Shown here piece by piece: positions 6,974 to 13,832 of a stretch of DNA of 16,587 nucleotides (its first letter is position 1; each line of letters begins with the position of its first letter). Position numbers and translations under genes: made by a program. The stretch comes from Candidatus Thiodiazotropha taylori (lineage in GTDB: Bacteria; Pseudomonadota; Gammaproteobacteria; Chromatiales; Chromatiaceae): contig JAHRHW010000046.1 of assembly GCA_019100305.1 (NCBI GenBank), positions 1-16,587 of the forward strand. Direction: 5' to 3'. The notes under the pieces were generated by a model that was not told the origin of the DNA, did not search any database, and saw only the letters and a list, made by a program, of their open reading frames with translations.

Positions 6974-8485
6974 ATGCGAGTGATGCCATTTACCGACAGT
7001 TTGCCCTACGCCCTCTACCGGGCCGATCAGGTTCGTCAATTCGATCGAATAGCCATCGATGAGTTTGAGATCCCGGGTGAGATCCTGATGGAGCGAGCGG
7101 GTGTCAGAGCCTTCGATCTGCTGCGCCATCGATGGCCAGAGGTGAGAGAGATTCTGGTGGTCTGCGGGCTGGGTAACAACGGTGGTGACGGTTATGTGCT
7201 GGCCAGGCTGGCACTGCAGGCGGGATTGAGTGTGCGGGTGTTGCAGCTGGGTGACCCTGGGAAGATCAAAGGCGATGCTTTGCTCAAAGCAGAGGCCTGG
7301 ATGGCATTGGGACAGCAACTGGAACCTTATCAGGGGCTTCCCGGTAAACCCGGTCTGATTGTGGATGCCATCCTGGGTACTGGACTGGAGCGGGATCTCA
7401 GAGGGGATTGGAAAGCTGCTGTGGAGCAGATTAATCAGCATCAGGCGCCGGTCTTCGCCCTGGACATCCCCTCAGGCCTCAATTCGGACAGCGGCCGGGT
7501 GATGGGGTGCGCGGTAAAAGCGGCTGCAACGATCAGTTTCATCGGTCTTAAGCAGGGTATGTTCACCGGTAACGGACCAGACTGCTGTGGTGAAGTCGTC
7601 TTCGATGCCCTGGAAATACCGGCACAGATCTATGCCCGCCAGCTGCTCGCCTGCCGTCGCATGGATTGGTCGAAGGTCTCTGCGTCAGTCAGCCGCAGAG
7701 AGCGCTCCTCGCACAAGGGCAGCCATGGCCATCTGCTGGTGGTCGGCGGGGATCAGGGTTATAGCGGTGCGATACGTATGGCAGCCGAGGGTGGTGCAAG
7801 GAGTGGCGCAGGGCTGGTTACCCTGGCAACCCATCCTGAGCACGCCCCGTGGAGTAACCTAGGTCGCCCTGAACTGATGTGCCGTGGCGTTGATGCTGAT
7901 ACGGATCTGACCCCTTTGCTGCAGCAGGCCAGTGCTGTGGTGCTTGGTCCCGGACTGGGTCGGACACCCTGGGGAGAGCGGCTCTATCAGCAGCTGATAC
8001 AAACCGAGCTGCCCCTATTGCTCGATGCCGATGCGCTCTACTGGCTGGCCAGACAGCCGGATCGGCGGGACAATCGGCTGTTGACCCCCCATCCCGGAGA
8101 GGCAGCCCGTCTGTTGGGTTGGGATACCCAGCAAGTGCAAAGTGATCGGTTTGCCGCCTGTGAGGCCCTGCAGCAACGCTTTGGTGGGGTGATTGTATTG
8201 AAAGGGGCGGGAACACTGGTCGGCGCTAGCGGGAGCCAACCGGTAGCCCTCTGCAGTGACGGCAACCCGGGGATGGCAAGTGGCGGTTCGGGGGATGTAT
8301 TGAGTGGGGTGATCGGTGCTTTTCTGGCCCAGGGTTATGTGCTTCGGGATGCGGCGGAGCTGGGTGTCTGTCTGCATGCCGCCGCCGGCGACAAGGCCGC
8401 CAGGCAAGGTGAAATCGGCATGTTGGCCGGTGATTTGATCGATGCCCTGCGTGAGACAGTGAATTCGGAGCATTTGAGTGATTGA
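6974..8485 (+). CDS. nnr: Bifunctional NAD(P)HX epimerase / ADP-dependent NAD(P)HX dehydratase (503 aa)
   Basis: This enzyme repairs hydrated, inactive NADH and NADPH: the N-terminal YjeF_N domain epimerises R- and S-NAD(P)HX, and the C-terminal ribokinase-like domain dehydrates the S form using ADP. Numbering from the ATG at 6974, the epimerase domain spans about 10-220, with GNNGGDG at 67-73 and LDIPSGLNSDSG at 163-174. The dehydratase domain spans about 240-495, with LGPGLG near 324-329, LLDADAL near 349-355, TPHPGE near 371-376 and the nucleotide/catalytic NPGMASGGSGDVLSG motif at 431-445, Asp441 being the expected general base. An in-frame TTG at 6944 would add ten residues but comes before the ribosome site; ATG 6983 is a second possibility. 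The stop codon overlaps the tsaE start by 8 bp, so the two are translationally linked. Gene order is as in E. coli. Confidence 0.95.
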   Translation: MRVMPFTDSLPYALYRADQVRQFDRIAIDEFEIPGEILMERAGVRAFDLLRHRWPEVREILVVCGLGNNGGDGYVLARLALQAGLSVRVLQLGDPGKIKGDALLKAEAWMALGQQLEPYQGLPGKPGLIVDAILGTGLERDLRGDWKAAVEQINQHQAPVFALDIPSGLNSDSGRVMGCAVKAAATISFIGLKQGMFTGNGPDCCGEVVFDALEIPAQIYARQLLACRRMDWSKVSASVSRRERSSHKGSHGHLLVVGGDQGYSGAIRMAAEGGARSGAGLVTLATHPEHAPWSNLGRPELMCRGVDADTDLTPLLQQASAVVLGPGLGRTPWGERLYQQLIQTELPLLLDADALYWLARQPDRRDNRLLTPHPGEAARLLGWDTQQVQSDRFAACEALQQRFGGVIVLKGAGTLVGASGSQPVALCSDGNPGMASGGSGDVLSGVIGAFLAQGYVLRDAAELGVCLHAAAGDKAARQGEIGMLAGDLIDALRETVNSEHLSD

Positions 8486-8948
8486 GCTGAGGGTCACAGG
8501 CGAAGCGGAACAGGAGGCTCTCGGCCGCCGTCTGGCATTGAACTGCCGGCCACCCTGCATTGTCTATCTGGTGGGCGATCTCGGTGCGGGCAAAACCACC
8601 CTGACACGGGGATTCCTGCGAGGAGTCGGCTATCAGGGACGGGTCAAGAGTCCAACCTACACGCTGCTGGAACCCTACGAACTGGGGAGTATTTCCTGCT
8701 ATCATTTCGATCTGTATCGACTGGCCGATGCGGAAGAGCTGGCCTATCTCGGCATTCAGGATCTGTTGACCGATGACGCGGTGATGCTGATTGAATGGCC
8801 GGAGAAGGGGCAGGGAGGGCTACCGGCTGCCGATCTGCTGGTCAAGATCGAACATGATGGTCTGTCGCGGCAGGTTACCATCGAAGGGGTAAGCGATCGG
8901 GGATCTGAAATAATTCAGGAAATACAAAGTGATCTGCTAGATGGTTAA
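8478..8948 (+). CDS. tsaE: tRNA t6A37 synthesis ATPase TsaE (156 aa)
   Basis: TsaE is the small ATPase that works with TsaB and TsaD to place threonylcarbamoyl on A37 of ANN-decoding tRNAs, which is essential in most bacteria. The P-loop GDLGAGKT is at 33-40, followed by the family's KSPTYTLLEPY at 57-67, HFDLYRL at 76-82 (Asp78) and IEWPEKG at 105-111, all characteristic. The start is GTG, chosen because GGAG at 8467-8470 sits seven bases upstream and because the protein begins in the usual place (IELRVTGEAEQEALG). The reading frame overlaps the end of nnr by 8 bp. Length matches the family. The 104-bp region after it, before amiB, is AT-rich with an A8 run and two tiny hairpins but no convincing terminator. 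Confidence 0.96.
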   Translation: MIELRVTGEAEQEALGRRLALNCRPPCIVYLVGDLGAGKTTLTRGFLRGVGYQGRVKSPTYTLLEPYELGSISCYHFDLYRLADAEELAYLGIQDLLTDDAVMLIEWPEKGQGGLPAADLLVKIEHDGLSRQVTIEGVSDRGSEIIQEIQSDLLDG

Positions 8949-9052
8949 TTTGGTTCATAGGAAATTTAGCTATCTAACAGAATAATCTGGAAAAAAAACC
9001 TTTCGCATGCTATTTTTTATGTTGTATTTTCAGTGTTACGGGTCATGGGGCA

Positions 9053-10372
9053 ATGAGGATTAGGCTCGCTATGCTGCTGATCTTGGTGATCAGCGCACTA
9101 CCGCTGCAAGCAAAGCAGTCTGAGATAACGGGTCTCAGGATATGGTCTGCGCCGGATCATGTGCGTCTGGTGTTCGACGCCAATGCCAAGGTAGATCACA
9201 AGATATTCACCCTGCAGGGTCCAGATCGCCTGGTCCTGGATCTGAAAAACACCTCTCTCACCAAGCACCTGCCCGATCCAACCAAAGAGAACAAGATCAT
9301 CCGTGGTATGCGAACTGCGAAACGCAACGACCACGATGTGCGGGTGGTGTTCGATCTCACCAGTTCGGTTAAACCCAAGAGTTTCTCACTACGCCCCAAC
9401 CGGGAGTATGGTCATCGTCTGGTGGTTGATCTGTATGACGGTAAAAGCGGAATCAAACACCGTAATGGGCCGGTCAAAACAGCGAAAAAAGCCAACACAA
9501 CCGGCCATCGGGATGTGGTGATTGCAGTGGATCCCGGTCATGGTGGCGAAGATCCCGGAGCCCGCGGGCGCAAAGGTACCTATGAGAAGGATGTGGTACT
9601 GGCGATCGGCCGCAAACTGGTGAAGATGCTGAATCAGCAGAAAGGCATGCGTGCCGTCCTGATCAGGGATGGGGACTACTATCTGGGGCTGAGAAAACGT
9701 ATTGCCAAAGCCAGGGCGCATCAGGCGGATCTGTTTGTCTCAATTCATGCCGATGCCTTCCGTGACCCGAAAGTCAGAGGATCCTCCGTCTATACACTCT
9801 CCCGCAGCGGCGCTTCGAATGAAGCGGCACGCTGGCTGGCGGAACGGGAAAACAGCGCTGACCTGGTGGGAGGGGTCTCACTGGAGGATAAGGACGATAT
9901 GCTCGCATCGGTGCTGCTCGATCTTTCCCAGATTGGTACCCTGCAAGCCAGTTCAGAAGCAGCCAGTCGGGTATTAACCGAACTCAAGACTCTGGGCAAG
10001 ACCCATAAGCGCCGGGTGCAGCAAGCTGGTTTTGTGGTGCTGAAATCACCCGACATCCCTTCCATGCTGGTGGAGACCGCGTTCATCTCCAACCCGGATG
10101 AGGAGCGCCGGTTACGCGATCCGAAACACCAGACCAAAGTGGCCAGGGCCCTGATGAAGGGGATCCGTGACTACTTCAAATATCAGCCTCCGCCGGGTAC
10201 CTGGCTGGCAGCCAATCAGAGAACCCGTAAACATGTTATCTCATCCGGTGACACCCTGATTGCAATCGCCAATCGTTACCAGATCAGCGTCAAGCGGCTA
10301 CGTCATGTCAATGACCTTAAGAACGACACCATCCGTATTGGACAGGTACTGCAGATACCACCTGGCAGCTGA
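9053..10372 (+). CDS. amiB: N-acetylmuramoyl-L-alanine amidase, AMIN + Amidase_3 + LysM (439 aa)
   Basis: A periplasmic zinc amidase that cuts the lactyl bond between MurNAc and the stem peptide to split septal peptidoglycan in daughter-cell separation. A signal peptide covers 1-20 (probable cleavage LQA/KQ). The AMIN targeting domain is at about 25-130. The Amidase_3 domain is at 153-378 with zinc and catalytic residues H163 (PGHGGEDPG), E178 (YEKD), H232 (SIHAD) and E341 (VETAF). Residues about 261-293 match the inhibitory helix region by which EnvC/NlpD-type activators control AmiB/AmiC enzymes. A C-terminal LysM (about 392-436, HVISSGDTLIAIANRY) binds glycan, as in Pseudomonas and Vibrio AmiB; I believe E. 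coli AmiB lacks it. The start has only a poorly spaced GGGG before it. The symbol follows synteny (tsaE-amiB-mutL). Confidence 0.95.
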   Translation: MRIRLAMLLILVISALPLQAKQSEITGLRIWSAPDHVRLVFDANAKVDHKIFTLQGPDRLVLDLKNTSLTKHLPDPTKENKIIRGMRTAKRNDHDVRVVFDLTSSVKPKSFSLRPNREYGHRLVVDLYDGKSGIKHRNGPVKTAKKANTTGHRDVVIAVDPGHGGEDPGARGRKGTYEKDVVLAIGRKLVKMLNQQKGMRAVLIRDGDYYLGLRKRIAKARAHQADLFVSIHADAFRDPKVRGSSVYTLSRSGASNEAARWLAERENSADLVGGVSLEDKDDMLASVLLDLSQIGTLQASSEAASRVLTELKTLGKTHKRRVQQAGFVVLKSPDIPSMLVETAFISNPDEERRLRDPKHQTKVARALMKGIRDYFKYQPPPGTWLAANQRTRKHVISSGDTLIAIANRYQISVKRLRHVNDLKNDTIRIGQVLQIPPGS

Positions 10373-10482
10373 TCCTTTCTCAGCCTGTCTGTTGAACCCA
10401 GCAAAACTCATCTGATCCCCCGTAACAGAGCATTACAGCGGCCGGGTATTGCTGCCAAAGTCCCGCAACCCGATAACGGATC

Positions 10483-10511
10483 TTGAAGTCGGGACCCTGA
10501 GCCATTATGGT
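10483..10511 (+). promoter_or_regulatory. Candidate sigma-70 promoter for mutL
   Basis: TTGAAG at 10483-10488, 17-bp spacer, TATGGT at 10506-10511. Transcription would start near 10518, about 25 bases before the mutL ATG at 10543. The match is moderate, but spacing and position are good in a 170-bp gap after amiB. Confidence 0.4.
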
Positions 10512-10531
10512 GCTGGGTTTCTGTAACATCT

Positions 10532-10535
10532 GGGG
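10532..10535 (+). promoter_or_regulatory. Ribosome binding site supporting the mutL start at 10543
   Basis: TGGGGC with GGGG at 10532-10535 lies seven bases before ATG 10543. The earlier in-frame ATG at 10507 falls within the candidate -10 hexamer and would add twelve residues not found in the family. Confidence 0.55.
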
Positions 10536-10542
10536 CCTGACT

Positions 10543-12342
10543 ATGCCCATTCGCACTCTTCCTCCTCAACTGATCAATCAAATCGCTGCTGGCGAGGTTG
10601 TTGAGCGACCGGCTTCCGTGATCAAGGAGCTGGTGGAGAACAGCCTGGATGCTGGTGCGCGTCATATCGAGATCGAGATTGAGCAGGGTGGTATCAAGCG
10701 TCTGCGGGTACGGGACGATGGGGTGGGAATACCCCAGCAGGAGCTGAATCTGGCCCTGTCGCGCCATGCCACCAGTAAGGTCAGCCAGTTTGAGGACCTT
10801 GAGTCGCTGCAGAGCATGGGATTTCGTGGCGAGGCGTTACCGAGTATCAGCTCAGTCTCCCGTCTGCGGTTGACCTCCAGACATCAGGACGCTGAGCAGG
10901 CTTGGGAGGTCAGCGGCGACGGCACAGACCTGGCGCTGCAGTGTAAACCGGCGGCACACCCTCCGGGAACCAGCGTTGAGGTACGGGATCTCTTTTATAA
11001 CACCCCGGCAAGACGCAAATTCCTGCGTACCGAAAAGACCGAGTTCGGCCACATTCAGGCCCTGGTTCAACGTCTGGCCCTGGCCCGCTTCGATGTGGGG
11101 TTCAGCCTTCAGCATAACCGCCGGGTGATCTTTTCGCTGCCACCCTGCGACAACCGGCAGCAGCAGGAGAAGCGCCTGTTGCAGTTGCTTGGCGCGCAGT
11201 TTCTCGAACAAGCGCTGCCAATCCAGGAGCAGGCAGGGGATTTCTCGCTTTCCGGTTGGGTTGCCAGACCCGGTTTCTCCCGTGCGCAGGCGGATATGCA
11301 ATATTTCTATGTCAATCAACGCATGATCCGTGACAAGCTGGTAACCCATGCGGTTCGTCAGGGATTCCAGGATGTGCTCTACCATGGTCGCCATCCCGCC
11401 TACGTGCTGTTTTTCAGTCTCGATCCCCACAAGGTGGATGTGAATGTCCATCCCACCAAGCACGAGGTGCGGTTTCGGGATTCGCGCTCGGTACACGACT
11501 TCATCTTTCGCGGACTGCATCGTCTGCTGGCCGATACCCGGCCCCAAGCCGCACCTGAAAGTGGGCAGAATGAACCGGTGAATCTGCAACCACCGGTAAC
11601 CTCCCGGTCGGTTGAGCAGCCATACACACCGCCAAGGCAGCAGGGGATCGACTGGCGAGTAGCGGAGCGGCCAGCTGCCTATCAGGCGGGTTTCTCAGCG
11701 CAGCAACCGATCGCTGCTAAGCCCCATGTGGCGGTCACAGAGAGTCAGCCCCAAGAGGTTCCCCCACTGGGTTATGCGCTGGCGCAACTGCATGGGGTCT
11801 ACATCCTGGCACAAAATCAGAACGGTCTGATTCTGGTGGATATGCACGCTGCCCATGAGCGGATCACTTATGAAAGATTGAAACTGCGCTACCATGGAGA
11901 GGGCATCAGCCATCAACCGCTATTGGTACCGATCTCAGTCTCAGTCAGCACCAGGGAGGCCGATCTGGCGGAGGATTCCTTGGAACTGCTGCAGCGGATG
12001 GGATTTGAAGTCAGTCGCTCCGGGCGGGAGTCCCTGGCAATCCGCTCCATCCCCTCGCTACTGCAGGGGGCGGATCCGGAAAAGATGTTGCGGGATATCC
12101 TCTCGGATCTGATCGAGCACGGCAGCAGTCAACGCGTGAAAGAGGAGATCGATCAGGTTCTGGCAACGGTTGCCTGTCATGGGTCTGTGCGTGCCAACCG
12201 TCGTCTCGAGCTGGATGAGATGAACGCCCTGCTGAGAGATATGGAGCGTACAGAAAGGGCGGATCAGTGTAATCATGGTCGACCCACCTGGACCGAACTG
12301 ACCATCAGTGAGCTCGATCGCCTGTTTCTTCGCGGCCGTTGA
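10543..12342 (+). CDS. mutL: DNA mismatch repair protein MutL, endonuclease-motif type (599 aa)
   Basis: MutL links MutS mismatch recognition to strand incision. Numbered from ATG 10543, which gives the canonical MPIRTLPPQLINQIAAGE start, the GHKL ATPase has Glu29 and Asn33 (KELVENSLDAG), DDGVGI near 58-63 and GFRGEAL at 93-99. The transducer domain carries DPHKVDVNVHPTKHEVRF. A variable proline/glutamine linker covers about 330-405. The C-terminal domain holds DMHAAHERITYE at about 433-444, corresponding to the DQHA(x)2E(x)4E endonuclease motif with Met for Gln, plus ACHGSVRA near 544-551 and CNHGRP near 576-581. This points to a nicking MutL of the kind found in bacteria without MutH, unlike the E. 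coli protein. miaA starts one base after the stop. Confidence 0.97.
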   Translation: MPIRTLPPQLINQIAAGEVVERPASVIKELVENSLDAGARHIEIEIEQGGIKRLRVRDDGVGIPQQELNLALSRHATSKVSQFEDLESLQSMGFRGEALPSISSVSRLRLTSRHQDAEQAWEVSGDGTDLALQCKPAAHPPGTSVEVRDLFYNTPARRKFLRTEKTEFGHIQALVQRLALARFDVGFSLQHNRRVIFSLPPCDNRQQQEKRLLQLLGAQFLEQALPIQEQAGDFSLSGWVARPGFSRAQADMQYFYVNQRMIRDKLVTHAVRQGFQDVLYHGRHPAYVLFFSLDPHKVDVNVHPTKHEVRFRDSRSVHDFIFRGLHRLLADTRPQAAPESGQNEPVNLQPPVTSRSVEQPYTPPRQQGIDWRVAERPAAYQAGFSAQQPIAAKPHVAVTESQPQEVPPLGYALAQLHGVYILAQNQNGLILVDMHAAHERITYERLKLRYHGEGISHQPLLVPISVSVSTREADLAEDSLELLQRMGFEVSRSGRESLAIRSIPSLLQGADPEKMLRDILSDLIEHGSSQRVKEEIDQVLATVACHGSVRANRRLELDEMNALLRDMERTERADQCNHGRPTWTELTISELDRLFLRGR

Positions 12343-12343
12343 G

Positions 12344-13315
12344 ATGATGCAATCCCCACACACTCAGGAGCAGTTGCCTGCGGCGATTTTTCTGATGGGG
12401 CCTACCGCCTCAGGTAAAACTGCGCTGGCGGTTGAACTGGTACGCCGGCTACCGCTGGAGATCATCAGTGTGGATTCCGCCCTGGTCTATCGGGGGATGG
12501 ATGTGGGCACCGCAAAACCGGATCGGCAGACGCTTGATCTCGCCCCCCATCGACTGATCGACATGATCGACCCCTCGGAGAGCTACTCCGCCGCCGCTTT
12601 CAGGCGGGATGCCCTGGATGCGATGGGGGAGATCCATGCGGCGGGAAAGGTACCGTTGCTGGTTGGCGGCACCATGCTCTATTTCAAGGCCTTGAGCCAG
12701 GGACTCTCTGACCTGCCGGCTGCCGATCCGGTGGTTCGTAAGCGTCTGGAAGGGGAGATGGCTCAGCTCGGCCTGGCGGTACTGCATCAGCGGCTTGAAC
12801 GCCTCGATCCGCAAGCCGCGGCGAAGATTCATGCCAATGATACCCAACGCATACTCCGGGCCCTGGAAGTGATTGAGTTGAGTGGCAGGGCCTTGAGTGA
12901 ACTTCAACAGTCGGACAAAGGTCACATATTGCCATACCGGGTATTGAAGCTGGTTCGTGCACCCAAAGAGCGGGCGGTCTTGCATGACAGAATCGCAGAG
13001 CGTTTCGAACAGATGCTGGCGAACGGTTTTGAACAAGAGGTCCGTGAGCTGATGAGTCGGGGTAATCTGACCCCCGCCATGCCATCGATGCGGGCAGTGG
13101 GCTATCGACAGATGCTGCATTTCCTGCTCGGTGAGATCAGCAGGAATGAGATGGTGGAAAGAGGTATCATCGCCACTCGCCAGCTGGCGAAGCGCCAGTT
13201 TACCTGGTTGCGGGCTGAGCAGGAGTGCCACTGGCTGTATGACGGCAGTGACGTTGTAGAGCAGGCCCTGGCGCTGATTTCAGATAACTTTCCCGAGTTG
13301 GCAGGCCCTGGCTGA
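12344..13315 (+). CDS. miaA: tRNA dimethylallyltransferase MiaA (323 aa)
   Basis: MiaA transfers a dimethylallyl group from DMAPP to N6 of A37 in tRNAs reading codons that begin with U, making i6A, the substrate of MiaB. The P-loop GPTASGKT is at 19-26 (from ATG 12344). It is followed by the substrate-binding DSALVYRGMDVGTAKP at 44-59, HRLIDMIDP, VGGTMLYFKAL near 107-117, and the C-terminal RQLAKRQFTWLR. The start is ATG 12344 or the adjacent ATG 12347; both sit directly after the mutL stop, implying translational coupling, since there is no separate strong Shine-Dalgarno. An upstream in-frame GTG at 12308 would add residues unlike the family. The length is close to that of E. coli MiaA. The last 50 bases of the gene hold two copies of a 12-bp sequence 40 bp apart. 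Confidence 0.96.
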   Translation: MMQSPHTQEQLPAAIFLMGPTASGKTALAVELVRRLPLEIISVDSALVYRGMDVGTAKPDRQTLDLAPHRLIDMIDPSESYSAAAFRRDALDAMGEIHAAGKVPLLVGGTMLYFKALSQGLSDLPAADPVVRKRLEGEMAQLGLAVLHQRLERLDPQAAAKIHANDTQRILRALEVIELSGRALSELQQSDKGHILPYRVLKLVRAPKERAVLHDRIAERFEQMLANGFEQEVRELMSRGNLTPAMPSMRAVGYRQMLHFLLGEISRNEMVERGIIATRQLAKRQFTWLRAEQECHWLYDGSDVVEQALALISDNFPELAGPG

Positions 13316-13377
13316 GTATTTGATTTTTAATAAATTTGAGGTATTGATATTTTGAATACTTGGATAAAAACACAGTA

Positions 13378-13386
13378 TGCTACACT
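13378..13386 (+). promoter_or_regulatory. Candidate extended -10 promoter for hfq
   Basis: TGCTACACT (TG-n-TACACT) stands in the AT-rich 154-bp miaA-hfq gap, 83 bp before the hfq ATG. The only -35-like hexamer near it, TTGGAT at 13360-13365, is spaced 15 bp, so recognition would depend mainly on the extended -10. Upstream promoters within miaA cannot be excluded. Confidence 0.38.
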
Positions 13387-13428
13387 TTCGCTTGTGAAGT
13401 AGATATTTACTACCATTTTTTCGCGCTT

Positions 13429-13444
13429 GTTTTACGTTTAAAAC
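13429..13444 (+). promoter_or_regulatory. Small hairpin in the hfq 5' leader
   Basis: GTTTTA and TAAAAC form a perfect 6-bp stem around CGTT. It ends about 13 bases before the AGGAG ribosome site (13458-13462), followed by an A-rich single-stranded stretch. It may be a site for Hfq autoregulation; that role is inference from the known E. coli behaviour. Confidence 0.4.
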
Positions 13445-13469
13445 TACAAACACAATAAGGAGAATTTCC

Positions 13470-13736
13470 ATGTCTAAAGGGCAAAGTTTACAAGACCCTT
13501 TTTTGAATGCACTGAGGAAGGAACGGGTACCTGTCTCAATCTTTCTAGTTAATGGTATTAAACTTCAGGGGCAAATCGAGTCTTTCGATCAATTTGTGGT
13601 GCTGTTGAAGAACAGTGTCAGCCAGATGGTATACAAGCACGCTATCTCTACTGTGGTGCCAGCCAGAAATGTACGCATCCAGCACGCCAACGGTCAATCC
13701 GAAGAGGATGGTTCCACCGGCAGTGGTAATTTTTAA
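13470..13736 (+). CDS. hfq: RNA chaperone Hfq (88 aa)
   Basis: Hfq forms a homohexameric Sm-like ring that binds small RNAs and A/U-rich mRNA sites, promoting sRNA-mRNA pairing and controlling translation and decay. The Sm1 motif is in VSIFLVNGIKLQGQIESFDQFVVLLK (residues about 21-47, in two parts) and the Sm2 motif in MVYKHAISTVVP (about 53-64). The N-terminus KGQSLQDPFLNALRKERVPV carries the proximal-face uridine-binding residues typical of proteobacterial Hfq. The C-terminal tail after residue 65 is short and polar (NGQSEEDGSTGSGNF), shorter than in E. coli. AGGAG at 13458-13462 stands seven bases before the ATG. It lies between miaA and hflX as in E. coli, with its own candidate promoter upstream and a hairpin terminator downstream. 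Confidence 0.98.
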   Translation: MSKGQSLQDPFLNALRKERVPVSIFLVNGIKLQGQIESFDQFVVLLKNSVSQMVYKHAISTVVPARNVRIQHANGQSEEDGSTGSGNF

Positions 13737-13763
13737 AAAGTTGTTAATTTGTTTCTGCTTAAA

Positions 13764-13794
13764 GGGCGTACCATGAGATGGATGCGCCCATTTT
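13764..13794 (+). terminator. Intrinsic terminator between hfq and hflX
   Basis: GGGCGTACCAT pairs with ATGG-A-TGCGCCC: eleven base pairs with one bulged A and a GAG loop, followed by ATTTT. The T-run is short, so read-through into hflX is likely; it would act as an attenuator rather than a full stop. Confidence 0.6.
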
Positions 13795-13822
13795 AAACGC
13801 CTGCACTCTTCTATCCCCATAC
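13791..13822 (+). promoter_or_regulatory. Weak sigma-32-like promoter candidate for hflX
   Basis: TTTTAAA (13791-13797) resembles CTTGAAA with two mismatches. After 17 bases comes CCCCATAC (13815-13822), one mismatch from CCCCATnT. The predicted start near 13828 is only a few bases before the hflX ATG. It overlaps the terminator tail. The evidence is thin. Confidence 0.22.
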
Positions 13823-13832
13823 TGTTTCCAAT

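Noticed and set aside
10360..10390. GCTGA/TCAGC hairpin over the amiB stop as a terminator
   Set aside because: Five-pair stem without a U tract; too weak to claim.
10852..11589. 245-codon minus-strand frame inside mutL
   Set aside because: Antisense shadow of the conserved MutL frame, with no motif, signal peptide or start signal of its own.
12449..13231. 260-codon open frame on the minus strand inside miaA
   Set aside because: It lies fully antisense to a conserved gene, has no recognisable domain or ribosome site, and is the expected by-product of GC-biased codon use.
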